DNA of 64,000 nucleotides. Origin: an uncultured Pelagibacteraceae bacterium (lineage in GTDB: Bacteria > Pseudomonadota > Alphaproteobacteria > Pelagibacterales > Pelagibacteraceae). The notes beneath the pieces are model-generated. The model was not told the origin of the DNA. It worked only from the letters and a program-made list of their open reading frames with translations, and made no database searches. The stretch lies in NCBI GenBank assembly GCA_902623305.1, contig CACNTB010000001.1:124001-188000 (forward strand). The letters run 5' to 3'. Of this stretch, positions 42,547 to 53,296 are shown one piece after another. Position 1 is the first letter of the stretch. The number at the start of each line of letters is the position of its first letter. Position numbers and translations under genes: made by a program.

Positions 42547-43082
42547 TGAAGTTTAAAAAATTCAAATTTAAAAGAATTAAAAGCACAAACAATACTGCAA
42601 TAAGGATTATCAAAAAAACCAAATATAACCTAGGTATGGTTGTTTCTGAATCACAGACAAATGGTAGAGGACAGTATGGAAGAAAATGGGTATCATCAAA
42701 AGGAAATTTGTTTATCACTTTCTTCAACGAACTAAATAAAAATAATTTATCGATTAATGCTATAACAAAAATCAACTGTCTTTTAGTTAAAAAATCACTC
42801 TCTTCATTTACAAGTAAAAAAATTTTATTTAAAAAACCGAATGATTTATTGATTGATAAAAAAAAAATTAGTGGAATTTTACAAGAAGTTATATTTATAA
42901 AAGGTAAAAAATTTTTAATTACTGGTATAGGTATAAATATTAAAAAAAATCCAATTATAAGGAATAATCCCGCTACAAACTTGCAGGAGGTAACTAAAAA
43001 AAATATTAGTAAATTAAGTGTAGAAAATAAACTAAAACAACTCTTTGAAAAAAATTTATCTAAACTGTATAAAAACAACTAA
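42546..43082 (+). CDS. birA: minimal biotin--[acetyl-CoA-carboxylase] ligase
   Basis: 178 aa; STNNTAIRI, ESQTNGRGQYGRKWVSSKGNLFITF, ISGILQE, GIGINI; no HTH domain. Confidence 0.85.
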   Translation: MKFKKFKFKRIKSTNNTAIRIIKKTKYNLGMVVSESQTNGRGQYGRKWVSSKGNLFITFFNELNKNNLSINAITKINCLLVKKSLSSFTSKKILFKKPNDLLIDKKKISGILQEVIFIKGKKFLITGIGINIKKNPIIRNNPATNLQEVTKKNISKLSVENKLKQLFEKNLSKLYKNN

Positions 43083-43828
43083 TGTATATTCTAGGCGATA
43101 TTGGTAACACGGAAACAAAATTATGTATTGTTTCTAAAAATAATAAAATTATAAAAAAAATTATTTTTTTATCAAAAAATGTACATAACAAGCAACTTAA
43201 TGATTTATTTAAAAAAAATAAAATTCAATTAAATAAAATTGAAAAAATATTATTTTGCAGTGTTGTACCAAAAACATTTTCTATAATTAAAAATTTTTTA
43301 TCGAAAAAAGTCAAAACAAAATGCTTTGAGGTTAAAAAATTAAACTTAAAATCACTTATAAAAATTAAAGTGGATTATAAACAAGTAGGCTCAGATAGAA
43401 TTACTAATGCTATAAGCTTAATAGATAATAAAAATAATTTTATAATTTTAGATTTTGGTACCGCAACAACTTTCGATGTACTAATTAAAAATACTTATTA
43501 TGGAGGAATTATTGCTCCGGGTGTGAAATTATCCCTTAATACCTTATCTGATAAAGCAACTTTGATTCCAAAAATTGATTTAAAAAAGATCAATAAAGTC
43601 ATTGGTATAGATACAACCTCAGCTGTTAGATCAGGCTTTTTTTGGGGATATGCGGGTTTAATTGACAATATTATTAATTTAATTAAGAAAGAGACTGAAA
43701 AATCTTTTAAAGTAATTATTACTGGAGGATTTTCAAATTTATTTAAAAACTCAATAAAAACGAAAGTAAACCACAACCAAGATATTACAATCAAAGGTTT
43801 AATAAAAATTTCAAAATTAATTAAATAA
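43082..43828 (+). CDS. coaX: type III pantothenate kinase
   Basis: 248 aa; GDIGNTETKLC, VGSDRITNAISLI, DFGTATTFDV, GGIIAPGVKLSLNTL. Confidence 0.93.
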   Translation: MYILGDIGNTETKLCIVSKNNKIIKKIIFLSKNVHNKQLNDLFKKNKIQLNKIEKILFCSVVPKTFSIIKNFLSKKVKTKCFEVKKLNLKSLIKIKVDYKQVGSDRITNAISLIDNKNNFIILDFGTATTFDVLIKNTYYGGIIAPGVKLSLNTLSDKATLIPKIDLKKINKVIGIDTTSAVRSGFFWGYAGLIDNIINLIKKETEKSFKVIITGGFSNLFKNSIKTKVNHNQDITIKGLIKISKLIK

Positions 43829-43829
43829 T

Positions 43830-45488
43830 ATGAAAGATGAATTATTATTTTGTCCCTTAGGCGGTTCAGGCGAAATAGGCATGAACATGAATTTGTTCGG
43901 CTATGGACAGCCTAGTGATCACAAATGGATTATGGTCGACATTGGGGTAACATTTGCAGATGATACTATTCCAGGTGTTGATTTAATTTATCCGGATCCT
44001 GGGTTTATAGTTGAAAGGAAAGATAATTTATTAGGTATAGTGTTAACACATGCTCACGAGGACCACATTGGTGCAATTGCTCATTTGTGGCCAAAATTAC
44101 AATGTAAAATTTTTGCAACACCTTTCACAGCTGTATTAATTAGAGAAAAATTTAGAGAAAAGCAAATCGACATAACTAATGATTTAAAAATTGTTGAGTT
44201 AAATGGAAAAGTCTCTTTGGATCCCTTTGAAATTGAATACATTACTTTAACTCATTCAATATTAGAACCAAACGGACTTAGAATAAAAACTCCTGCAGGA
44301 GTTATTTTGCACACTGGAGATTGGAAAGTAGATCCAACTCCCTTGATTGGAGAAAATATAAACGAAAAAAGATTGAAGGAAATTGGAGAAGAAGGTGTGC
44401 TAGCAATGATTTGTGATTCAACAAATGTTTTTAGTGCTGGTAGATCAGGTTCAGAATTAGATGTAAGAAAAAATATGTTAAACGTTATGTCTCGATTAAA
44501 AAAAAGAATTGTCATAACGTCTTTTGCTTCAAACGTAGCTAGAATGGAGACAGCTTTTTATTGTGCAGAACAAACAGGAAGACAAATCTCATTAGTTGGA
44601 AGATCAATGCACCGTATTTATAAAGCTGCACGTCAATGTGGATATTTAAAAAATACAATTGAACCAATTGATCCAAGAGAAGCTAAAAATTTTTCAAGAG
44701 AAAAAATTGTATATTTATGTACTGGAAGCCAAGGTGAACCAATGGGTGCAATGATGAGAATTTCTAGTTATGTTCATCCAGATGTTTTTATTGAAAAAGG
44801 TGATGCTGTAATTTTTTCTTCAAAAATTATACCTGGTAATGAAAAAAAACTTTATAAACTTCATAACCAACTTGTTAAGGATGGAATAGAGGTAATATCT
44901 GAAGAAACTGAATTTATTCATGTTTCTGGACATCCAAATAGAGAAGACCTCAAAGACATGTATCAGTGGGTTAAACCTAGGTGTGTAATACCTGTACACG
45001 GCGAACATAGGCATATGATAGAACACATTAATTTTGCAAAAGAAATGCAAGTACCTCATCCAGTTCAAGTAGAAAATGGTGATATCGTTAAGTTATTTCC
45101 AGGTGACGAACCAGAAGTTTACGATAAGGCACCAAGTGGTAGATTGTATTTAGATGGCAATGTAAGTGTAGAACCAGATTCACAGTCTATAAAAGATAGA
45201 AAAAATTTAAGCGCAAATGGATATTTAGAGGTAACTATTATGATTACGCCTAAGGGCAATATTCATAATGACCCGATTCTTTCTTTTAGGGGCTTGCCAA
45301 TTGAAGATAAAGATGAATTTGCGTATGATTTGGTTGAAGAAATAGAAATAATAACAAGAACTTTTAAAGTTGGAAGTAAACAACAAGAGCATAATTTAAT
45401 TGATGCATTAAAAATTGCTTGCAGAAAACTTTCTAAAGAGAAAACAGGAAAAAAACCTTTTACCAATATTAATTTAGTAAGAATTTAA
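43830..45488 (+). CDS. rnj: ribonuclease J
   Basis: 552 aa; GGSGEIGMNMNLFGYG, LTHAHEDHIGAIAHLWP, HVSGHPNREDLKDMYQWVKPRCVIPVHGEHRHM. Confidence 0.93.
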   Translation: MKDELLFCPLGGSGEIGMNMNLFGYGQPSDHKWIMVDIGVTFADDTIPGVDLIYPDPGFIVERKDNLLGIVLTHAHEDHIGAIAHLWPKLQCKIFATPFTAVLIREKFREKQIDITNDLKIVELNGKVSLDPFEIEYITLTHSILEPNGLRIKTPAGVILHTGDWKVDPTPLIGENINEKRLKEIGEEGVLAMICDSTNVFSAGRSGSELDVRKNMLNVMSRLKKRIVITSFASNVARMETAFYCAEQTGRQISLVGRSMHRIYKAARQCGYLKNTIEPIDPREAKNFSREKIVYLCTGSQGEPMGAMMRISSYVHPDVFIEKGDAVIFSSKIIPGNEKKLYKLHNQLVKDGIEVISEETEFIHVSGHPNREDLKDMYQWVKPRCVIPVHGEHRHMIEHINFAKEMQVPHPVQVENGDIVKLFPGDEPEVYDKAPSGRLYLDGNVSVEPDSQSIKDRKNLSANGYLEVTIMITPKGNIHNDPILSFRGLPIEDKDEFAYDLVEEIEIITRTFKVGSKQQEHNLIDALKIACRKLSKEKTGKKPFTNINLVRI

Positions 45489-45733
45489 TGAGCGCAACAG
45501 GCCTAGCTATTATCTACATAATTATATGGTGGATAGTTTTTTTTGCTATTTTACCTATAGATGTAAATCGAATAAAGACAGTAAAAATAGATGGTGAGGA
45601 TCCTGGATCACCTGAAAATCCAAAAATGCTGAAAAAATTCCTTTATTGCACTGGAATTACTACTGTCATTTTCATCATAATTTACTTATTAATTAAATTT
45701 GAATATTTAAATTTAAGAAATATGATTAATTAA
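45488..45733 (+). CDS. DUF1467 family small membrane protein
   Basis: 81 aa; IIWWIVFFAILPIDVNRIKT...GEDPGSPENPKMLKKFLYCTGITTVIFIIIY. Confidence 0.8.
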   Translation: MSATGLAIIYIIIWWIVFFAILPIDVNRIKTVKIDGEDPGSPENPKMLKKFLYCTGITTVIFIIIYLLIKFEYLNLRNMIN

Positions 45734-45734
45734 G

Positions 45735-47069
45735 ATGTTTTTATCAAATTCATTTATACCAATATTAAAAAATAATCCTTCAGAAGCTAAAATTAAATCG
45801 CATCAATTAATGCTGAGAGTAGGCATGATTAAGCAAGCCTCTGCAGGAATTTATTCATGGTTACCTTTAGGTTTTAAAGTAATGAAAAAAATAGAAGACA
45901 TTGTCAGACAAGAACAAAACAAAATTGGAGCTCAAGAAATATTAATGCCAACTATTCAATCCAGCGAAATTTGGAAAGAAAGTGGTCGTTACGACGATTA
46001 TGGCGAAGAGATGCTCAGAATAACTGATCGTCAAAATAGAGAAATGTTATATGGACCAACCAATGAAGAACAAGTTACTGAAATTTTTAGATCTTCAATA
46101 AAATCTTATAAATCACTCCCACAACTTATGTATCATATTCAATGGAAGTTTAGAGATGAAATTAGACCTAGATTTGGAATTATGCGTGGTAGAGAGTTTT
46201 ACATGAAAGATGCTTATTCATTTGATGTATCTGATGAAGAAGCTTTTTATTCTTATAATAAATTCTTTCTCTCTTATTTAAGAACATTTAAAAGATTATC
46301 TTTGACAGCAATACCTATGGCTGCTGATACAGGGCCTATAGGTGGAAATTTATCTCATGAATTTGTTATTCTTGCTGATACTGGAGAAAGTAAAATTTTC
46401 ACAGATAAAAGAATATTCGATCTTGATAATGACGATACTAAACTAGAAAAAATTTCATTACAGAGTATGAGAAAAAAATATGAACAATTCTATGCCGTAA
46501 CTGATGAAAAGTTTAATAAAGAAGAATTTGAAAAAATTGTTTCCAAAGAAAATCAATTGATTACAAAAGGTATCGAAGTAGGTCACATCTTTTATTTTGG
46601 TGACAAATATTCAAAACCAATGGGTGCGTCAGTTGATTTACCAGGAGGAAAGAAAGATTTTGTTAAAATGGGTTCATATGGAATTGGTGTATCAAGGCTA
46701 GTAGGAGCTATAATTGAGGCAAAATATGATGAGAAAAATGAAATCATGAAATGGCCATTGTCTGTTGCTCCTTATGATATAGCTATAATACCTATGATAA
46801 ATAAAAATGATACATCAGCTTTAGATAGTGCAAATAATATTAATAAACAATTACTCAAAAATAATATTGATGCAATCATCGATGATACAGACGAGAATTT
46901 CTCATCAAAAATTAAAAAAATGAATTTAATTGGCGCCCCATATCAAATTATTATTGGCAAGAAAAGTGAAGCTGATTTATTAGAGTTTAAAGAAACCGGT
47001 GAAGAAATACAAAATTTACCACTAGGTAAAATTATAGAAATTATAACTAAACGAAAAAATTCAATTTGA
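45735..47069 (+). CDS. proS: prolyl-tRNA synthetase (short form)
   Basis: 444 aa; LMLRVGMIKQASAGIYSWLPLGFKVMKKIE, GPTNEEQVTEIF, RPRFGIMRGREFYMKDAYSFD. Confidence 0.95.
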   Translation: MFLSNSFIPILKNNPSEAKIKSHQLMLRVGMIKQASAGIYSWLPLGFKVMKKIEDIVRQEQNKIGAQEILMPTIQSSEIWKESGRYDDYGEEMLRITDRQNREMLYGPTNEEQVTEIFRSSIKSYKSLPQLMYHIQWKFRDEIRPRFGIMRGREFYMKDAYSFDVSDEEAFYSYNKFFLSYLRTFKRLSLTAIPMAADTGPIGGNLSHEFVILADTGESKIFTDKRIFDLDNDDTKLEKISLQSMRKKYEQFYAVTDEKFNKEEFEKIVSKENQLITKGIEVGHIFYFGDKYSKPMGASVDLPGGKKDFVKMGSYGIGVSRLVGAIIEAKYDEKNEIMKWPLSVAPYDIAIIPMINKNDTSALDSANNINKQLLKNNIDAIIDDTDENFSSKIKKMNLIGAPYQIIIGKKSEADLLEFKETGEEIQNLPLGKIIEIITKRKNSI

Positions 47070-48277
47070 TTTCTACTTTAGAAAAAGAAATTACTTTTAG
47101 ATTTTTAAAAGCCAGAAAAAAAGATGGTTTTTTGAATGTTATATCAATTTTTTCTTTTATTGGCATAAGCCTAGGAGTTGCAGTTCTTATCATCGTAATG
47201 TCTGTAATGAATGGATTTAGAGCTGAATTAATTGACAAGATAGTTGGCTTAAATGCTCATGCGGTTGTCAAACCTTACGATAAACCTTTAGCTTCCTTGT
47301 CAAATAAAGATTTTGCTAAAAGCGTTTTATCAAATGATGGAGAAGCAGTTATTTTTCATAAGAATGGCACCAAAGGAGTTTTGTTAAAAGGTTATTTGGA
47401 AAAAGATTTTAAAGATCTGGAAATTACAAATAATGATAGTTTTTTTGGTTCTAAAAATTTAAATGAAAATACAATTTCTATTGGTCGAGATTTAAGTAAT
47501 ATCTTAGGATTAGATATTGGAGATGAGGTTTCAATTACTTCACCCTCAGGAGTTCAAACGTTAATTGGGTCTTTACCAAAGCAAAAATTATTTCTTATAA
47601 CTTCAATATTTGAAAGCGGATTATCAGAATATGATGAAAATATTGTTTATATAAATTTAAACATTTTAGAAGATTTTTTTGACAAAAATAAAAATGATAG
47701 ATTTACCGAGTATTATTTTAAAGATCCAAAAAATATAGAAAATCATAAAAAAAAACTGATGAAACTATACCCTGATGCATTTGTATATACATGGGCTGAT
47801 ATGAATAGTTCATTATTTTCAGCACTTAAAGTTGAGAGAAATGTGATGTTTATTATCTTATCTTTAATTATTATTGTTGCTGCTTTTAATATAATTTCAG
47901 GTTTAACAATACTAGTTAAAAATAAAACTCGAGATATAGCAATTTTAAAATCTATTGGTGTTTTAAATAAATCTATAATTAAAATTTTTTTTCTTGTCGG
48001 TGTTTCAATTGGAACCTCAGCAACAATTTTTGGAATATTTTTAGGTGTAACATTCTCAATTTATGTAGAAAACATTAGACAATTTTTAAGCTCTATTTTT
48101 AATATTACTTTATTTCCAGAGGAAATATATTTTTTAAACAAGATGCCCTCAGAAATAAATATTAGCTCTATAATAATTATAACAATATGTTCAATATTAA
48201 TAACAATAGTAGTTTCTATATTTCCAGCGCTTAAAGCTGCAAATATGGATCCTATAAAATCACTGAAGTATGAATAA
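47066..48277 (+). CDS. lolC: lipoprotein-releasing ABC transporter permease LolC/LolE (TTG start)
   Basis: 403 aa; FRFLKARKKDGFLNVISIFSFIGISLGVAVLIIVMSVMNGFRAEL; FtsX-like C-terminus. Confidence 0.9.
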   Translation: MISTLEKEITFRFLKARKKDGFLNVISIFSFIGISLGVAVLIIVMSVMNGFRAELIDKIVGLNAHAVVKPYDKPLASLSNKDFAKSVLSNDGEAVIFHKNGTKGVLLKGYLEKDFKDLEITNNDSFFGSKNLNENTISIGRDLSNILGLDIGDEVSITSPSGVQTLIGSLPKQKLFLITSIFESGLSEYDENIVYINLNILEDFFDKNKNDRFTEYYFKDPKNIENHKKKLMKLYPDAFVYTWADMNSSLFSALKVERNVMFIILSLIIIVAAFNIISGLTILVKNKTRDIAILKSIGVLNKSIIKIFFLVGVSIGTSATIFGIFLGVTFSIYVENIRQFLSSIFNITLFPEEIYFLNKMPSEINISSIIIITICSILITIVVSIFPALKAANMDPIKSLKYE

Positions 48278-48947
48278 TTTTTTAGAATTAATTAATATAC
48301 GAAAAAGTTTTACTGCAGAAAAAAAAATTAATGTATTAAGAGGACTATCTAGAAAATTTAGGTTAGGTAAAACTTACGCAATAATGGGACCTTCTGGATC
48401 TGGAAAATCAACTTTACTTAATTTAATTTCGTTAATTGATAAACCAACATCTGGTATCATTAGGTTTAATAAACATGAGATAAATTTCAGTCAAAATGAA
48501 AAAAATGATTTATTTAGATCTAAAAGAATAGGTATTGTTTACCAAGAAAACAATCTTCTTTCTGATTTTACAGCATTGGAAAATGTTTATTTTGCTTCTT
48601 TATCTCTTAATAATGACAAAAAATTAGCATTGTTTAAAGCTGAAAAGTTATTAAAAAAAATTGGACTTTCAAACAGATTAAATCATTTTCCCTCACAACT
48701 TTCTGGAGGTGAAGCTCAAAGAGTTGCAATAGCAAGAGCGATTATTAATGATCCTCAAATTATTCTAGCGGATGAACCAACTGGTAGTTTAGATATGAAT
48801 ACGGCTAAAGATATTTTTAAACTTTTAAACAATCAAAAAAGACCAGACAGAATAATTATATTTGCAACTCATAATAGATTTTTTGCAAAAAAAGCAGATT
48901 ATCTATTGGAGATGAGAGATGGTAGTATAAAATCATCTAATGCCTGA
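48270..48947 (+). CDS. lolD: lipoprotein-releasing ABC transporter ATPase LolD
   Basis: 225 aa; GPSGSGKSTLLNLISLID, LSGGEAQRVAIARAI, LADEPTGSLD. Confidence 0.93.
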   Translation: MNNFLELINIRKSFTAEKKINVLRGLSRKFRLGKTYAIMGPSGSGKSTLLNLISLIDKPTSGIIRFNKHEINFSQNEKNDLFRSKRIGIVYQENNLLSDFTALENVYFASLSLNNDKKLALFKAEKLLKKIGLSNRLNHFPSQLSGGEAQRVAIARAIINDPQIILADEPTGSLDMNTAKDIFKLLNNQKRPDRIIIFATHNRFFAKKADYLLEMRDGSIKSSNA

Positions 48948-51900
48948 ATCTGTCTCACAAAATTTTAATCATTTAAAAATTCATACTCAATATTCAATTT
49001 GTGAAGGAGCTGCTAGAATTGATGATTTACAAGAATATTCTAAGAAAAATAAAATTAAATCCTTAGGTCTATGCGATACCTCAAATTTATGCGGTGCACT
49101 AGAATTTGCTGAAAAGATCTCAAAATCTGGTACTCAACCAATAATTGGAACTCAAATTAATTTTAAAATCGGAGAAACAACAGGTTTACTCCCTTTGTTT
49201 GCTTTAAATGAAGCTGGATATAAAAATATGATAGAACTTTCATCTTTATCATATTTGGAAAACGATCAATTGTCAGATCCACATGTAGATTTTGAATTAT
49301 TATTAAGCAATTCAAAAGGTGTTGCTGTATTTTCAGGAACTGTTTTTGGTTTATTTGGTAAATTATTTGATAAAGGAAAGTTTAGTGAAATTGATGAGCT
49401 TTATAATAAAATTAAAAATGCTTTTGATGACAGATTTTACTTAGAGATACAAAGACATGATGATCAAAATGAAACTGCATTTGAAAAATTTAATTTAAAA
49501 AAATCTTTAGATTTGGAAATACCCATTATTGCAACTAATGAAGTGTTCTATTTAGATAAAGAAATGCATGAAGCGCATGATGCTTTAATTTGTATAGGTA
49601 ATAAGACTTATGTAAATGAAAAAAATAGGTTAAGATTAACTGATCAGCATTATCTAAAAACTAACTTAGAGATGTCAGAATTATTTGCTGACTTGCCCGA
49701 AGCTTTAGAAAATAATTATAATTTTCCATTAAGATGCTGCTATAGACCATTATTTTCTAACCCAATATTGCCTAATATTAGTAGTGATAAAGATGGAAAT
49801 GCAGATGAAATTTTAAAAAAAGATTCAATAGAAGGATTAAAAATCAAATTTAATAAGATCTTTAATTTAAGTGATGAAGATTTAGAAAATAACAATTCTT
49901 ATAGAGATTACAAGGATAGGCTAAATCATGAGCTTTCTATTATTTTAGAAATGAAATATTCTAGTTATTTTCTTATAGTTGCTGACTATATAAAATGGGC
50001 TAAAAATAATGATATCCCTGTAGGTCCTGGAAGAGGTTCAGGTGCTGGTTCTTTAGTGGCTTGGTGTTTATCAATTACTGATGTTGACCCAATAAAATTT
50101 AATCTTATTTTTGAAAGATTTTTAAATCCAGATAGAATTTCAATGCCAGATTTTGATATAGACTTTTGTGAGGATAAAAGAGATCAAGTTTTTGAGTATC
50201 TAACAACCAAATACAAAGATAGCGTGGCCCACATTATAACATTTGGTAAGTTAAAAGCTCGAATGGTAATTAGAGACGTTGGACGAGTTTTGGGTTTAGC
50301 CTATGGATTTGTTGATAGCATATCTAAGATGATACCTTTTGATCCATCTAGACCACAAAATTTATCTCAATGTATTGCTGGGGAGCCACGATTACAAAAA
50401 CTCATAAATGATGATCCAAGGGTTAAAAAACTTATTGATTTGTCTTTAAAATTAGAAGGTCTAAATAGAAATGTTGCCACTCATGCCGCTGGAGTAGTAA
50501 TAGCAGATAAAAAGCTAACAGAAGTTGTTCCGCTGTATAAAGATATCTCAGCAGATTTATTATTACCATCTACTCAATTTGATATGTATTCAGCTGAAAA
50601 TGCTGGATTGGTTAAATTTGACTTTCTAGGTTTAAAAACACTCACAGTCATTAATAATACACAAAAGCTTATTAAAAAAAAGAATAAAGAATTTGATATT
50701 GAAAATATTAGTTACGAGGATCAAAAAGTTTTTGATCTAATGTCTACAGGAAAAACAGTTGGCTTATTCCAAATTGAAAGTGCTGGTATGAGAGAGGCTT
50801 TAATTCAAATGAAGCCAAATCATATTGAAGATATTATTGCATTAGTAGCTCTATATAGACCTGGACCAATGAGTAATATTCCAACATATAATGATTGTAA
50901 ACATGGAAAACAAAAACCAGATTACTTACATCCACTTTTAGAGGACATTTTAAAACCTACATATGGAGTAATTATTTATCAAGAGCAAGTAATGCAAATT
51001 GCACAAAAATTATCAGGGTTTACAGCTGGGCAAGCCGATCTCTTAAGAAGAGCGATGGGTAAAAAGAAACGAGCAGAACTTGAAAAACAGAAACAAGGAT
51101 TTATTGCTGGTGCTGTTAAAAATGGAATAACAAAAGATGTTGCTGCTGGAATTTTTCTTAAAATAGAACCATTTGCTGAATATGGTTTTAATAAAAGTCA
51201 TGCTGCAGCATATGCAATTATTTCATATCAAACAGCATTTTTAAAAACATATTATCCAAAAGAGTTTATTGCTGCTTCAATGACCATGGATATATCCAAT
51301 CAAAATAAATTAAGTGAGTTTTACGAAGAATTAAAAAGATTAAATGTTGAAGTTGTTCGTCCTGATATAAATGAATGTTTTGCTGATTTTAGAACAATTG
51401 ATGATAAATTTTATTATGCCTTAGGTAGTATTAAAGCCGTTGGTTTTGACGCAATATCAAATATAATTAAAGAAAGAACTTTAAATGGAAAATTTGAGTC
51501 AATTCATGATTTTATAAATAGAGTAAATCCAAAAAATATAAACAAACTTCAATTAGAAGGCTTAGTTAAAGCTGGAGCCTTCGATAAACTGAACTTAAAT
51601 AGACAAGCTTTGCACAACTCTATTCCAGCTATGATTGCTAAAAATAAAAATATATTTGATAATAAATCAGCTAATCAGATTGATTTATTTTCAGAGGATG
51701 AAAAAGCTAAAGATGATATTTTGATGAAAACTGAAGATTGGAAATTTGAAGAAAGATTATCAAAAGAATTTGAATCAGTAGGTTTTTTTATTTCAGACCA
51801 TCCATTAAACCAATTTATAGAAATTTTTAATGATTATAAAATAACAGATTATACAAGTTTTATTTCAAAAGAAGATTTAAAAAACTCTAATATAGCTGCC

Positions 51901-52356
51901 ACATTGTTAAAGATACAAGAAAGAAAAACTGCAAAAGGAAATTCTTACGCTGTTTTAAAATTAACTGACTTATTAAGTGTATTTGAACTATTCATTTTCT
52001 CAGATGTTTTAGAATTAAATAGAGAAATTTTAAAAGAGGGAAATTCTCTTATTTTAACATTATTTAAAAATACTTCTAATGATGAAAATCGATTAACTAG
52101 AATAAATGTCCAAAAAATAGCTTCTCTAAAAGATTTATTTAATAGTCCTATTAATGAGGTTTCATTCAAGCTAAATTCTGAAGAACAAATTGAAAAAATA
52201 TCTACAATTTTGAATGATGAAGGTAAAACCATTGTAAATATTAATTTAGTTACTAAAGATAATATTCTTAAATTCAGACTAAAAAATACTCGAAAATTAG
52301 ACAGAAAAGCTCTAAACCTCCTAAGAAATCAACAAATTCAGGCAATAATCAATTAA
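48940..52356 (+). CDS. dnaE: DNA polymerase III alpha subunit
   Basis: 1138 aa; PHP domain start HLKIHTQYSICEGA; GPGRGSGAGSLVAWCL, MPDFDIDFCED. Confidence 0.97.
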   Translation: MPESVSQNFNHLKIHTQYSICEGAARIDDLQEYSKKNKIKSLGLCDTSNLCGALEFAEKISKSGTQPIIGTQINFKIGETTGLLPLFALNEAGYKNMIELSSLSYLENDQLSDPHVDFELLLSNSKGVAVFSGTVFGLFGKLFDKGKFSEIDELYNKIKNAFDDRFYLEIQRHDDQNETAFEKFNLKKSLDLEIPIIATNEVFYLDKEMHEAHDALICIGNKTYVNEKNRLRLTDQHYLKTNLEMSELFADLPEALENNYNFPLRCCYRPLFSNPILPNISSDKDGNADEILKKDSIEGLKIKFNKIFNLSDEDLENNNSYRDYKDRLNHELSIILEMKYSSYFLIVADYIKWAKNNDIPVGPGRGSGAGSLVAWCLSITDVDPIKFNLIFERFLNPDRISMPDFDIDFCEDKRDQVFEYLTTKYKDSVAHIITFGKLKARMVIRDVGRVLGLAYGFVDSISKMIPFDPSRPQNLSQCIAGEPRLQKLINDDPRVKKLIDLSLKLEGLNRNVATHAAGVVIADKKLTEVVPLYKDISADLLLPSTQFDMYSAENAGLVKFDFLGLKTLTVINNTQKLIKKKNKEFDIENISYEDQKVFDLMSTGKTVGLFQIESAGMREALIQMKPNHIEDIIALVALYRPGPMSNIPTYNDCKHGKQKPDYLHPLLEDILKPTYGVIIYQEQVMQIAQKLSGFTAGQADLLRRAMGKKKRAELEKQKQGFIAGAVKNGITKDVAAGIFLKIEPFAEYGFNKSHAAAYAIISYQTAFLKTYYPKEFIAASMTMDISNQNKLSEFYEELKRLNVEVVRPDINECFADFRTIDDKFYYALGSIKAVGFDAISNIIKERTLNGKFESIHDFINRVNPKNINKLQLEGLVKAGAFDKLNLNRQALHNSIPAMIAKNKNIFDNKSANQIDLFSEDEKAKDDILMKTEDWKFEERLSKEFESVGFFISDHPLNQFIEIFNDYKITDYTSFISKEDLKNSNIAATLLKIQERKTAKGNSYAVLKLTDLLSVFELFIFSDVLELNREILKEGNSLILTLFKNTSNDENRLTRINVQKIASLKDLFNSPINEVSFKLNSEEQIEKISTILNDEGKTIVNINLVTKDNILKFRLKNTRKLDRKALNLLRNQQIQAIIN

Positions 52357-52410
52357 AAAATCACTTGTTAAATTTAATAAATATTTGTAAATAATCCATA
52401 AATTAAATTA

Positions 52411-52486
52411 ACACTCACACAGTTGTTGGTTTTATACCTCCGGTCCTTAATTGGAAATTACTGTGGTGGCTTAACCGGGAATAAAT
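52411..52486 (+). promoter_or_regulatory. structured rpsB 5' leader with potential pseudoknot (autoregulatory leader candidate)
   Basis: CACACAG(52416-52422) pairs CTGTG-g-TG(52461-52468); CCGGT(52440-52444) pairs ACCGG(52474-52478) overlapping the ribosome-binding region; hairpin GGT-tttat-ACC 52428-52438. Confidence 0.65.
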
Positions 52487-53296
52487 ATGAAAATACCTAA
52501 CTTAACTATTCAACAATTATTAGAAGCGGGCGTTCATCTTGGTCATAAAACTCTAAGATGGAACCCAAAGATGAAAAAATATATTTTTGGAAAAAGAGAC
52601 TCAATTCACATTATAGATCTAACTCAAACACTTGAGTTAACAAAAGTAGCTTTAGAAAAGGTTTATAATACAATAGCAAATAATGGAAAAATTTTATTTG
52701 TTTCTACAAAAAAACAAGCATCTGAAGCAATAGCAGAAGTCGCGAAAGAAACAGATCAATATTTTGTTAATTATAGATGGTTAGGAGGGATGCTAACTAA
52801 TTGGGGAACAATTTCAAACTCAATAAAAAAATTAAAAAAATTAGAAACAGATTTGGCTTCAGAAAACAGAGGTTTTACCAAAAAAGAACTTTTAAAAATG
52901 AGCGTTAAAAAAGATAAGCTTCAAAGATCTTTAGGTGGTATAGCTGAAATGAAAAAAATTCCAGATTTAGTATTTGTTATAGATACAAATTACGAGTCAT
53001 TGGCCATTGCGGAATCTGCTAAATTAGGAATACCAATTATTGCTATTTTAGATAGTAATTCTAATCCAGATAATATTGATTATCCAATTCCAGGTAATGA
53101 TGATGCAAGAAGATCGATTGATCTTTATTGTAATTTAATCAAAGAAACAATTAACAGCGCAAAAAATTCTGAACCTCGAGTAGAAAAAAATCAGGATAAA
53201 ACTAAGGATGATACTGAAACAAAAACAATTCAAGAATTAGACAGGGAAAAATTAGAAAAAAAATTTTCTAAAGAAGATAAGGAGAAATTAAATTAA
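52487..53296 (+). CDS. rpsB: 30S ribosomal protein S2
   Basis: 269 aa; [41 protein letters not shown]. Confidence 0.97.
   Translation: MKIPNLTIQQLLEAGVHLGHKTLRWNPKMKKYIFGKRDSIHIIDLTQTLELTKVALEKVYNTIANNGKILFVSTKKQASEAIAEVAKETDQYFVNYRWLGGMLTNWGTISNSIKKLKKLETDLASENRGFTKKELLKMSVKKDKLQRSLGGIAEMKKIPDLVFVIDTNYESLAIAESAKLGIPIIAILDSNSNPDNIDYPIPGNDDARRSIDLYCNLIKETINSAKNSEPRVEKNQDKTKDDTETKTIQELDREKLEKKFSKEDKEKLN

Noticed and set aside
42539-43078. 179-aa minus-strand ORF nearly exactly antisense to birA
   Set aside because: Low-complexity F/L/I-rich translation typical of the complement of an A-rich lysine-rich gene; the plus strand has clear biotin ligase motifs.
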